A DNA stretch of 45,856 nt from Leptospira biflexa (GTDB taxonomy: Bacteria; Spirochaetota; Leptospiria; Turneriellales; DYLW01), in assembly GCA_020721865.1 (NCBI GenBank), contig DYLW01000008.1, positions 1 through 45,856 on the forward strand. The letters run 5' to 3'. A program made the translations under genes and the position numbers. The notes under the pieces are model-generated. The model saw only the letters and a list, made by a program, of their open reading frames with translations, did not search any database and was not told where the DNA came from. Numbering within the stretch: position 1 is the first letter of the stretch; each line of letters starts with the position of its first letter. Positions 17,740 to 25,772 of the stretch are shown here, one piece after another.

Positions 17740-18591
17740 ATGTCCTCCTATTTTGATAATATTTCCTGGGTTGCTGTGGATTTGGAAACTACTGGATTAA
17801 ACCCTTGGCAGAATGAGATAATTGAAATAGGGGCCGCTCGTTTTTCCATTAATGGCATCACAGAAAGCTACCAAAAGCTGGTTCGTCCCAAAAAAAAACA
17901 GGATCCCAAATCCAGAAAAGTCCATAATATCACCAATGAGGAGATTGACCAGAAGGGTCATGAACTCAAAGAAGCCCTCTTGGGTTTGTTGGCGTTTATT
18001 GGAGAGGATCGTCTGGTTTTTCATAATGCGTCTTTTGATCTGTCTTTTCTGATCACCGGGTTAAAAGAAACTAAACTCCCCATCCCCACAAATTATTATT
18101 ATGACAGTCTTTATCTGTCCAAGCATTTTTTCAAGGAAAGGGAAAAGCATTCCCTTTCGCATTTACGAACTCTTTTAAATCTGGATAGTGAAGATGAGCA
18201 CCGTGCCCTTTCCGATGCCATTGCGACGGCAAAGGTGTTTATCCATATACTAAGAGAGCGGGGTTCAGAAGTCACATCCCGCAAGCGGTTCACCAGTTTT
18301 TTCCGTTACCACCGCCGGTTTAGTGAATTCCAAATCCAGATCCCCAAAGAAATGGATTCTATTAACAAATATTTTGACCAGTTGATTCACCAGAAAAAAA
18401 TGATTAAAATAAAAACACTGAATAAAGAAACCGGTGCCTATGAGAATTATCTGGTAATCCCCCTGGCGTTGATGATTTTTAATCAAAGAATCTATGCCAA
18501 ATGTAAGATATATCTGACAGATACTGAGCGTCTGTTCCCGTTTTCCGACACAGAATTCTTTGACCCGGAATTGGGCAAGATAAAATTTTAG
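17740..18591 (+). CDS. DnaQ-like 3'-5' exonuclease with a WYL-like C-terminal domain
   Basis: A 283-residue DEDDh exonuclease. ExoI motif: VAVDLETTGLNP with the metal-binding Asp and Glu; ExoII: VFHNASFDLSFL; ExoIIIe: EHRALSDAIATAKV with the catalytic His and Asp. It resembles the proofreading domain of PolC and DNA polymerase III epsilon. From about residue 205 a second domain (KKMIKIKTLNKETGAYENYL, VIPLALMIFNQRIYAKCKI) looks like a WYL domain, which in other proteins binds ligands or nucleic acid. That combination is unusual. The ATG at 17740 was preferred over the TTG at 17731 because of the promoter spacing. A role in replication or repair for this replicon is inferred. Confidence 0.78.
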   Translation: MSSYFDNISWVAVDLETTGLNPWQNEIIEIGAARFSINGITESYQKLVRPKKKQDPKSRKVHNITNEEIDQKGHELKEALLGLLAFIGEDRLVFHNASFDLSFLITGLKETKLPIPTNYYYDSLYLSKHFFKEREKHSLSHLRTLLNLDSEDEHRALSDAIATAKVFIHILRERGSEVTSRKRFTSFFRYHRRFSEFQIQIPKEMDSINKYFDQLIHQKKMIKIKTLNKETGAYENYLVIPLALMIFNQRIYAKCKIYLTDTERLFPFSDTEFFDPELGKIKF

Positions 18592-18997
18592 CAGGGATGG
18601 CAATAGATGGGCGGTTGTTGTTAGTCTCTAAAGGCGTGCCCATTTGTGGGCACCACCCTTTGGCGTCCATGGCGCTAAATACTTGTCTGCCATAGAGATT
18701 AATACTAATCCGGCATTGAGAATGCCTGCCCGGGGGGATTAAATATAATCCGTCCGGTGTTTGGATGGGGATGCCCATGTTTCTTTTTAATCACAGCAGG
18801 ATCGCCGGGCAAGAGCAGAAAAAAGCATGATTTTTGGAGAAAAACCAGTTTTTCATTGACAGATAAATCGGAGATGGAACAGTAATCATGGAAGATCGGG
18901 AATGGTCTTTCTGGAGAATGAAATAACGGGATGCGGATAGAATAGATTGATATTAATCATTTTGATTAGAGTGCCAATAACCAATAGGAAGGAGTGC
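18592..18997. other. Non-coding gap with a palindrome-rich block
   Basis: No convincing gene in about 400 bp. Between 18630 and 18751 there are four hairpin-forming repeats in series: GTGCCCA-TTTG-TGGGCAC (18636-18653, extended by AAAGG/CCTTT at 18630-18661), GATTA-ATAC-TAATC (18697-18710), GGCATT-GAG-AATGCC (18712-18726) and GGATTA-AATA-TAATCC (18736-18751). This may be a structured RNA or a mobile palindromic repeat. The remaining 18752-18997 shows nothing clear beyond the ribosome-binding site of the next gene. Confidence 0.6.
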
Positions 18998-19978
18998 ATG
19001 GTAAAAGATGGTAAGGGAATGACAAGAATTAGCCGTTGGTGGAGGGCACGGCGGTGGCGTATCCGGAGGATGAATATCCCTATATGGATACAACGATGGG
19101 AAAAAACGGATGGCCGCCAGAAAGCGAGCATATCAATCGGATTAATAATAATCATTATGGCAAGCCTGCTTTTGGGGTATATCCGGAATCGAACGGTGAT
19201 GGATTCGGATAGCTTTTATCCAATTCGGTTCCGGTTGAACTTTTTAGAGGACATCCGTACCGGGGCAGGGATTCGCTATCAAGGTGGATTAATAGTGGGC
19301 AAGGTTCAGGAAATACAGATTGAAAATGATCATTTTATCATCTATGCGGATGTGGCCAACAATTTTAGAATACCAAAAATTGGCTCGCGGGCATCGTTAA
19401 AAACGTGGGGTTATTTTGGGGCAAAATATATTAATATAGACATCATTCTACCGGAGAAAGAATTGGGAAAACCAATGGAATATTATGCAGAAAATGATGA
19501 AATTTTGATTGATGAGGTTGTCAACCTTACTATAATGATGGATAAATTTGCACAGATAATGGCAAAATCGGATTCGGATGTTTCTATTCTGGAAAAAAAA
19601 CTGGATGAAATAAAAAAAATTACGCATGAAATCAAGATAATGAGTTTACAGGCAAGGTATGCAATAAAAGAAAATAACTATAAAACCATGGCAATAAACG
19701 CAATGAATAAATTCAAGGATATTGCCCGGCAGTATCTGCAGATTGTGGAGGATATGGACCAGTTTAACTATGATGTAACCATCGGATTGTCAAAAGAAAT
19801 ACCGGAAATGAAGAAATCGGTTTTGTTTTGGGAGAAATTTTCCAGATATGACGAAAATGCGGATTATTATGATTATATCCACAGTGAAGAAGGGTATGAT
19901 ACAATGCTGGCATATATTAAGGAGATAAATGCTATGATGCAGTTATACAAAAAAAAGCCATATAAAATGTTTTTTTAG
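18998..19978 (+). CDS. MCE/MlaD-domain lipid-transport protein
   Basis: A 326-residue protein with an Arg/Trp-rich cytoplasmic N-terminus (residues 1-45), one membrane segment (about 46-65, SISIGLIIIIMASLLLGYI), an MCE domain (about 70-165: FRLNFLEDIRTGAGIRYQGG, VGKVQEI, GAKYINIDI), and a helical periplasmic tail. MCE proteins form hexameric rings or tunnels that carry phospholipids across the periplasm, usually with an MlaE permease and MlaF ATPase; neither is nearby. AAGGAG lies 3 nt before the ATG at 18998; ATG at 19019 is a possible alternative. The TPR gene follows 8 nt later, probably in the same operon. Confidence 0.78.
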   Translation: MVKDGKGMTRISRWWRARRWRIRRMNIPIWIQRWEKTDGRQKASISIGLIIIIMASLLLGYIRNRTVMDSDSFYPIRFRLNFLEDIRTGAGIRYQGGLIVGKVQEIQIENDHFIIYADVANNFRIPKIGSRASLKTWGYFGAKYINIDIILPEKELGKPMEYYAENDEILIDEVVNLTIMMDKFAQIMAKSDSDVSILEKKLDEIKKITHEIKIMSLQARYAIKENNYKTMAINAMNKFKDIARQYLQIVEDMDQFNYDVTIGLSKEIPEMKKSVLFWEKFSRYDENADYYDYIHSEEGYDTMLAYIKEINAMMQLYKKKPYKMFF

Positions 19979-19986
19979 GAAAAATT

Positions 19987-21243
19987 ATGGAAAACAGTTA
20001 CGAAAATGCTGTAAAATTGGCAAAAGAAGGGGATTTTAGCAGATCCAGGGAAATTCTGGAGAAGATTGTGGTTCACCAGAAAGATAATCATCAAATCTGG
20101 AATAATCTGGGTGTGGTGGAGCAGAATCTGAACAACCTGGAAAAAGCTTTGGAATATTACCAAAATGCTATCCGGCATAATCCGGAGTTCTGGGAAGCCT
20201 ATTATAACCAATCGCTTGCTTATATGAAATCCGGAAAGCTGGAGGAAGCGGAGAGGATTCTGGGGATTTATCTGGCAAAAAACAGCCGGGATTCCATTGC
20301 ATGGAATAATTATGGAATTATCCAAAGCCAGTTGGGCGATATCCATCTGGCCATGGATGCGATAGATAAGGCCATCCAGTATGATGATGCTAATTATCTG
20401 GCATATTATAACAAAGGGAAGCTATTTATGGAACAGGAGAATTATGAAAAATCCATAGAATGCTTTCACAAAACCCAATCACTGATCAATAGTTTAGCGG
20501 AGAAGGATATCCTGCCTCATGTAAAAGATACTCTGTACGCAGCTACCATGCTGAAAGCGGAAGCCCTGGGCCTGATTAATGCGATTCTGGAAGAAAAGAT
20601 GGAATACAAAAAAGCTTCCGAAATAAAAAATACGGAACCGGAAGCACTGCTGAGGCTGGGGATGCTGGAGGCCGATGAAAAAAAATACGCGGAGGCTTTG
20701 GAACTTTTTAAAAAAGCGGTGGAAAGAAAACCGGACTTGCCGGATGGATGGATTGAATTGGGGTATCTTTATACCCAGCCGGAGATGGAAGATCATCCGG
20801 AAGCAATCCGGTGTTTTAGAAAATCTTTGGAAATGGATCCATATAATCTATCTGTATGGAACGAAGTAATCAGTATTTGCGAAAAATCCGGGAAAGAAAA
20901 AGAAATGGAAGAGGCGTATAAAAAAATGATCCAAATTTTTCCAGATAACGATGAGGTGTTAAATGATGCTGGGGCTTTTTTCATACAAAGCCGGGAGGAG
21001 TATGCGGAAGAATTACTGAAAAGAGCCATGGAAATAAACAAAGATTTAACCGAACCATATATTAACATGGGAATTCTTTATAAAAATAAGGCATCCGGAT
21101 CCCACAATATGGAGGAAAAAAGAATGTATGCCATGCAATCGCTGGAATATTTTAATCATGCCCTGGATATGGAGCCGGATGATTCATGGGTTATGACCAA
21201 AAAAGAGGAGCTGATCCGGCAGAATGAAAGAATTTTTCTCTGA
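19987..21243 (+). CDS. TPR-repeat protein
   Basis: A 418-residue protein composed almost wholly of tetratricopeptide repeats (for example WNNLGVVEQNLNNLEKALEY, AYYNQSLAYMKSGKLEEAER, LRLGMLEADEKKYAEALELF). It lacks a signal peptide and membrane segments, so it is likely a cytoplasmic scaffold. AGGA lies 6 nt before the ATG. It is packed between the MCE gene and a four-helix membrane protein whose ATG follows its stop codon directly, suggesting one operon. The partner proteins cannot be deduced. Confidence 0.85.
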   Translation: MENSYENAVKLAKEGDFSRSREILEKIVVHQKDNHQIWNNLGVVEQNLNNLEKALEYYQNAIRHNPEFWEAYYNQSLAYMKSGKLEEAERILGIYLAKNSRDSIAWNNYGIIQSQLGDIHLAMDAIDKAIQYDDANYLAYYNKGKLFMEQENYEKSIECFHKTQSLINSLAEKDILPHVKDTLYAATMLKAEALGLINAILEEKMEYKKASEIKNTEPEALLRLGMLEADEKKYAEALELFKKAVERKPDLPDGWIELGYLYTQPEMEDHPEAIRCFRKSLEMDPYNLSVWNEVISICEKSGKEKEMEEAYKKMIQIFPDNDEVLNDAGAFFIQSREEYAEELLKRAMEINKDLTEPYINMGILYKNKASGSHNMEEKRMYAMQSLEYFNHALDMEPDDSWVMTKKEELIRQNERIFL

Positions 21244-21708
21244 ATGAAGGCATCTGTTTATTTTTCCGGGCTGATACTTCTTGTGGGGATGGGGATTTAT
21301 TTCCTTTTTTCCCTGAATGGAGTGGTTATGGAAAAGGAGGAAGCGGGGATTCTGATTATTGGAATGATCGCCGCCCCCATACTGGGTGGATTTTTCTGGT
21401 TTTATTTTCTGGAGAAAACAAAAAAATATTCATACAGAAGGGCTGTTCTGGGTGGAGCAGGGGTGGTCATATCTGCTCATTTCCTTTCTTTCTATTGTTA
21501 TATAATTTATGTGAATTTATGCCATTATTTTACCGGAGGTTGTCTGGATTCCATGGGGAATCCCCCGGAGAATATACTCTGGGGATTATGGATTGCCCTT
21601 CAGTTTACTTTTTTTTCCTTACTATTCTTCATCGGCTGGGTTACCGTTCCTTCCGGAATCCTGCTGGCGATGGCCTATCTATATTTTAGAAAAAAAGCTG
21701 AAAAATAA
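21244..21708 (+). CDS. Small integral membrane protein
   Basis: A 154-residue protein with four predicted membrane helices (about 5-25, 34-55, 66-92 and 115-148) and short loops; no domain was recognised. Its ATG follows the TGA of the TPR gene with no gap, so translation is probably coupled. It is the last gene of the MCE-TPR group. Confidence 0.7.
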   Translation: MKASVYFSGLILLVGMGIYFLFSLNGVVMEKEEAGILIIGMIAAPILGGFFWFYFLEKTKKYSYRRAVLGGAGVVISAHFLSFYCYIIYVNLCHYFTGGCLDSMGNPPENILWGLWIALQFTFFSLLFFIGWVTVPSGILLAMAYLYFRKKAEK

Positions 21709-21735
21709 AACAAGATTTTTATTTCATTTTTCAGC
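21697..21735. terminator. Probable bidirectional terminator
   Basis: GCTGAAAAAT (21697-21706) and its complement ATTTTTCAGC (21726-21735) bracket an inner AAATAAAA/TTTTTATTT pair, between two convergent genes. T-rich tracts lie on the plus-strand exit. The stem overlaps the stop codon of the membrane-protein gene. Confidence 0.5.
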
Positions 21736-21745
21736 CTTTTACTGT

Positions 21746-21976
21746 TTATCCCAGCTCTGCAATTATTTCTTCCACAGATTTTGTGGAATTGGGCAGGGTA
21801 TTCTGGGGGCATTTGCCTGTTCTCTCCTTCACAATATATCTTTTGCAGGCATTCCAGCCCTCAGCACCGTTTTCGCAGTATTTTTCCCTGTACAGTTTGC
21901 TGGTCATTTCCTTTCCCTGGAGTACACCGGTATAGATGGGGCATTTTTCGTAGTTTTTGCATAAATTTGCGTTCAT
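21746..21976 (-). CDS. Small cysteine-rich protein of unknown function
   Basis: A 76-residue protein with five cysteines (CKNYEKCPIY near the N-terminus, YCENGAEGWNACKRY, KCPQ). The spacing suggests metal or Fe-S binding. I believe similar short proteins occur in other bacteria, but no function is known to me. GAGGAG lies 6 nt before the ATG at 21976; the ATG at 21982 is too close to the site to be used. It converges on the preceding membrane-protein gene. Confidence 0.75.
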   Translation of the reverse strand: MNANLCKNYEKCPIYTGVLQGKEMTSKLYREKYCENGAEGWNACKRYIVKERTGKCPQNTLPNSTKSVEEIIAELG

Positions 21977-22046
21977 GTACATCTCCTCTTTTTTTTGATT
22001 CCATCACAGGGAAACAACTTGTCAAGGATTGTTTTTAGATAAATTC

Positions 22047-22075
22047 TTGACCAAACGAGGCAGGGTTTTCATTAG
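22047..22075 (+). promoter_or_regulatory. Promoter of the GGDEF-PilZ gene, near-leaderless
   Basis: TTGACC (22047-22052), a 17-nt spacer and CATTAG (22070-22075) precede the ATG at 22086 by 10 nt. The leader would be only about 3-4 nt. The -10 match is partial. Confidence 0.4.
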
Positions 22076-22085
22076 ACAGATACGT

Positions 22086-23276
22086 ATGGGAAACAAAGAA
22101 GATATGAGAGTAAGCTATTATTTAGCCCATGGCACGGATGAATCCATCCAAGAGGTCATCAATCTTCTGGATGAGGATAACAGAAATGAAGAGTATATTC
22201 TGACAAAAGTTGACCAGCACCGGATGGAAAAAGATAAGAGTATTTATGCCCGGTTGCTGAAGGTATTAACGCATCTGGATTTTGAAAATGATGAATCCGA
22301 AAAAATCTGGAATGAAATCATGGAGAACCGGGCAAATATGGCCAAAGCTATTAATCGGCCCATCAGTTTCCGGGTGGCGTTACTGGATTATTTCATGTAT
22401 ATCAATAAAAAGCTGGAGAATCCCAAAATTATTGAAATCCGGCTTTTTTTTGAAACAGAAAAACTGGTGATGGTGGATGAGTTAACCGGGCTTTACAATA
22501 AGCGTTATTATGAAAATGCCATCAAGCGGGAAATCAATCAGGCAATGCGCTACCGCAGGTCGATGGCTGTGGTCATGATGGATGTTGATGACTTCAAAAA
22601 AATTAATGATGTGTTTGGTCACCAGACGGGGGATTGGGTTTTAAAGAAACTGGGTGATATTATGAACCGGATGACCAGAAGTGAGGACTCTGCCTGCCGG
22701 GTGGGGGGAGAGGAGTTTATTCTGATTCTTCCGGAAGGATACCACAAAACCGCAAGAATAGTGGCGGAAAAAATTCGGGTGGAATTTAATAATATTATTA
22801 TTGGAGACAAGAATCTTTCTTTGAGTGGTGGAATAGCCGTTTATCCGGATGACGGGGACACGATTGATGAGCTGGTGAAAATTGCGGATAAAAATCTTTA
22901 CACCGCAAAATGGAATGGCAAAAACCGGATTATTTCCAATGTGGATGATAAAAGAGCGGAAATCCGCTTTCCTGTCCAGTGGAGATTTTCTTTGCATCAT
23001 AAGGAAGAGGTCAGTACAGTGGTCACGAATGATGTTTCACTTGGGGGAATTTCCTTTGATTCCATAAAAAGTATTTTCCCCGATGAAGAAATAGTGATAA
23101 AACTGGGTGAAGATCTGAATCCGGAATTAAAAGGGATGGAAATTCGCCTGAAGGTACAATGGGTTAAAAAAGATGGGAAACGGAATAATCACTATACCGT
23201 TGGTGGCGAGTTTATCAATCTTCCCAAGGAATATAAGATGGTACTTGCAAAGGTATTATATAATAACCAAGTTTAA
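22086..23276 (+). CDS. Diguanylate cyclase with C-terminal PilZ domain
   Basis: A 396-residue soluble protein. Residues 1-120 are a helical region of unknown type. The GGDEF domain (about 125-290) has DELTGLYNKRYY, a GGEEF active site (207-211) and an intact inhibitory I-site RSED five residues before it. The PilZ domain (about 300-390) has RAEIR and NDVSLGGISF, matching RxxxR and D/NxSxxG. It should make cyclic di-GMP and bind it itself, giving product feedback through both sites. The ATG at 22086 was chosen over upstream TTG codons because it fits the promoter. No other c-di-GMP gene is adjacent; the chemoreceptor lies 500 bp downstream. Confidence 0.88.
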   Translation: MGNKEDMRVSYYLAHGTDESIQEVINLLDEDNRNEEYILTKVDQHRMEKDKSIYARLLKVLTHLDFENDESEKIWNEIMENRANMAKAINRPISFRVALLDYFMYINKKLENPKIIEIRLFFETEKLVMVDELTGLYNKRYYENAIKREINQAMRYRRSMAVVMMDVDDFKKINDVFGHQTGDWVLKKLGDIMNRMTRSEDSACRVGGEEFILILPEGYHKTARIVAEKIRVEFNNIIIGDKNLSLSGGIAVYPDDGDTIDELVKIADKNLYTAKWNGKNRIISNVDDKRAEIRFPVQWRFSLHHKEEVSTVVTNDVSLGGISFDSIKSIFPDEEIVIKLGEDLNPELKGMEIRLKVQWVKKDGKRNNHYTVGGEFINLPKEYKMVLAKVLYNNQV

Positions 23277-23297
23277 TTTTAATATAAAGGAAGAATA

Positions 23298-23562
23298 ATG
23301 GAAAAAAGACGCTGTAAAGATAAAAAATAAATCGGCAATTTTTATCCTGAAGGATATTCCTTATGGTAATTATGCCATAGCGTTATTCCATGATGAAAAT
23401 CGAAATTTTAAGATCGATACCAATTTCATTGGCATTCCGGCGGAGGGGATTGGTTCATCCAACAACGCAAAGGCATCCTTTGGACCGCCCAGATTTAAAG
23501 ATGCCCGGTTTATTCATAACGGACAGAAGACAATTTTATCTATAAATATTGTCTACCTTTAA
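23298..23562 (+). pseudogene. DUF2141-family remnant with frameshift
   Basis: From 23299 one frame reads through NYAIALFHDENRNFKID, then FIGIPAEGIGSSNNAK, then FGPPRFKDARF, and stops at 23562. This is the C-terminal two-thirds of a DUF2141 protein (normally about 140 residues). The only ATG with a ribosome-binding site (AAGGAAG before 23298) is in another frame and meets a stop after ten codons. Removing one A from the A6 run at 23302-23307 would join it to the conserved frame. The signal peptide and N-terminal strands are also missing. It is therefore 5'-truncated and frameshifted, unless the extra A is a sequencing error. Confidence 0.75.
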
Positions 23563-23637
23563 CAACAATCTTTTGTCCGGATAAAGGCATTAGAAAATAA
23601 TTTTACTTCATTATAAACCTCCGGAAGGGGATTATTA

Positions 23638-23700
23638 TGATTACTGCAGAGGATCGGTATTTTTTCTGCATTAAAGCGATATTGCGAGGGAAACCCTTAT
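23638..23700 (+). CDS. Possible 20-codon leader ORF upstream of the chemoreceptor
   Basis: An ATG preceded by the strong site GGAAGGGG (6 nt away) opens a 20-residue ORF (ITAEDRYFFCIKAILRGKPL). It ends 73 nt before the chemoreceptor start, in a region otherwise without genes (23563-23773). It could be a leader peptide, a real microprotein, or chance. Nothing else supports it. Confidence 0.25.
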
Positions 23701-23773
23701 AGAATTTTCCCATAATAATTCCACTTTTCAGTCCCGGATGCCGAAAATAAAACTATCGTGGGGTTAATTTAAG

Positions 23774-25561
23774 ATGAGAAACTTTTTTTCACAAATATCT
23801 ATACGATGGAAGTTTTTTTTTACCATTATATCAATATATATTCTTACCATTGCAGTTATTTTTGGTTATTTAATTCCCCTATTGGAGACAGCTTTAATAG
23901 AATCAAAGAAAACCAGAATAAAGGAAATTTCCACGGTTGCTCATGGAATAGTGGAATACCAGTATTCGCTTTTTCAATCAGGAGTTAAGAAAGAGGAAGA
24001 AGCAAAAGAAGAGTCCAAAAAACTGGTGCAGATGATGCGCTACGGTGAGGACCGTCTGGACTATCTCTGGATTCATTCCACCGATATGAAAATGGTTATG
24101 CATCCCACATCCCGAATATTTGATACCATGAATCTGGAGGAATACAAGGATAAGGAAGGTAAGCAATTCTTTGTGGAAATGCAGAAAGTCATTGACAAAA
24201 GCGGATCCGGCTTTGTGGATTATATCTGGATATCCAAAACTGATAAAACCATCATTGCCCCCAAAATATCCTATGTTATCCTTTTTAAACCCTGGGGATG
24301 GGTAATTGGTACCGGATTGTATCTTGACGAGGAAAAAAAGAGTATTGAAAATTTATATTATAATCTGGGAATTGTATTTCTGGGGACTGGAATTTTTGTG
24401 ATTCTGTTCAGTTTGTTTTTATCCGGGCAGATCACAAGAAGGGTTATTGCTTTAAAAGACGGTTTTGTAAAAATAGCATCCGGAAATCTGGATGTCCATA
24501 TTTCATGTAGCGGGACTGATGAAGTTGGGATGGCATGTATGGAGTTTAATTCATTTGTCAATAAAATCAGCCATGTTATAAAAGACGTGAAAGAGCTTTC
24601 TTCCACGTTAGCTGATTCCGGTTATCACTTGAATGAAGTCTCCACAATGCTCACCCAAGGTGCGGATAATATTTATTCCCGGGCGGGGGAAGTGGCGGTG
24701 GCCACAGAGCAAATTGATTTTAACATGGGGACAGTGGCCTCCACCACAGAACAGATGAACATGAATATTGCCACCGTGGCATCTGCTGTGGAAGAGATGA
24801 GCCACAGCGTCAACAGTTTAAAGGACACATCGGAAAGGCTGGCGGAGGCAATGCAGAAAATTTCAATAAATGTAACTGAATCCAGTGAGTCTGCTCAATA
24901 CGCAAAGGATACAGCCGTTTCCACCAATGAAATCATGGAATTATTACAAAAATCGGCTGCGGAAATTGGGACCGTCATTGGGATGATCAAACGCATTGCA
25001 GAAAAAACCAATTTACTGGCATTGAATGCGACCATAGAAGCTGCGGCAGCCGGAGAAGCGGGGAAGGGGTTTTCCGTGGTGGCACTGGAAATAAAGGAGC
25101 TTGCCAACCAGAGTGCTGTGGCTGCGGAAGATATTTCCAAAAAAGTACGGAGCATCCAGAAGCTCACTTCCATATCCACAAAGTCTATTGTGGAAATGAA
25201 TGATGTGGTGGAAAAGGTGAATAATATTTCCCATAATATACAAAAAGAAATTCAGGATCATTCCATTGCTATTGACCATATCACCATGAACATTGGGGAA
25301 ACCCATACGGTAATTTCCAGCATCGCCCGGTCTGCCCAAGAGCTGAATGTGGGCAGTAACGAGTTATCCAAAAACACCTCGGAAGTGGCTATTGCCATAA
25401 AAGGAATTTCGAAAAACATGCAGGATGTGCATTCATCTCTCCAGCAGAATAATGACGGTGCAAAAAAAGTAAATACGGAGTCCGGAGAATTAAAGAAAAT
25501 CTCCGGAAAATTGAAACAATCCGTGGATTTTTTCACTGTGGGTGAATCGGAAAATCTGTAG
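23774..25561 (+). CDS. Methyl-accepting chemotaxis protein with single Cache domain
   Basis: A 595-residue transmembrane receptor: membrane helix 1 (about 13-33), a periplasmic sCache_2-type domain (about 40-185, DYLWIHSTDMKMVMHPTS and PWGWVIGTGLYLDEE), membrane helix 2 (about 193-215), HAMP (about 217-270), then a long signalling coiled coil whose hairpin tip holds IKRIAEKTNLLALNATIEAA. It should sense a small ligand in the periplasm and control CheA. No che genes are in the window. No strong Shine-Dalgarno site is seen before the ATG. The coding end of the gene faces the APC permease gene. Confidence 0.9.
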   Translation: MRNFFSQISIRWKFFFTIISIYILTIAVIFGYLIPLLETALIESKKTRIKEISTVAHGIVEYQYSLFQSGVKKEEEAKEESKKLVQMMRYGEDRLDYLWIHSTDMKMVMHPTSRIFDTMNLEEYKDKEGKQFFVEMQKVIDKSGSGFVDYIWISKTDKTIIAPKISYVILFKPWGWVIGTGLYLDEEKKSIENLYYNLGIVFLGTGIFVILFSLFLSGQITRRVIALKDGFVKIASGNLDVHISCSGTDEVGMACMEFNSFVNKISHVIKDVKELSSTLADSGYHLNEVSTMLTQGADNIYSRAGEVAVATEQIDFNMGTVASTTEQMNMNIATVASAVEEMSHSVNSLKDTSERLAEAMQKISINVTESSESAQYAKDTAVSTNEIMELLQKSAAEIGTVIGMIKRIAEKTNLLALNATIEAAAAGEAGKGFSVVALEIKELANQSAVAAEDISKKVRSIQKLTSISTKSIVEMNDVVEKVNNISHNIQKEIQDHSIAIDHITMNIGETHTVISSIARSAQELNVGSNELSKNTSEVAIAIKGISKNMQDVHSSLQQNNDGAKKVNTESGELKKISGKLKQSVDFFTVGESENL

Positions 25562-25772
25562 ACAATAAAAAGCGGAATAATACGACCCCACGACCCAATT
25601 GGGGCAACGGGAATTCGATGGACGCTCCCTCTCAGATACAATCCCAAAATATATGTTTTGGGCATGAAAGAGATTCAGCCGATGGGTTTCTTTTGCGGAT
25701 ATATTTCTCTTTAATGTGATATATCTTTTATGGCGGAAAATCACCAATAAACTGATAACCGCTGGTCGTTGA
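25562..25772. other. Convergent intergenic region with inverted repeats
   Basis: Two genes converge on this 211-bp gap. CCCAATTGGG (25594-25603) and the hairpin CCCAAAA-TATATG-TTTTGGG (25643-25662) may form terminators, but neither has a clear T tract. No gene is visible. Confidence 0.4.

Noticed and set aside
18479..18778. 99-codon minus-strand ORF across the exonuclease end and the palindromic block
   Set aside because: It runs through four hairpin repeats and over a firm gene, with no ribosome site; more likely an open frame in a repeat.
23563..23773. Cyclic di-GMP (GEMM) riboswitch upstream of the chemoreceptor
   Set aside because: GCGAGGGAAACCC is faintly similar, but the conserved GACGCAAAGCC-type segment and receptor helices are absent.
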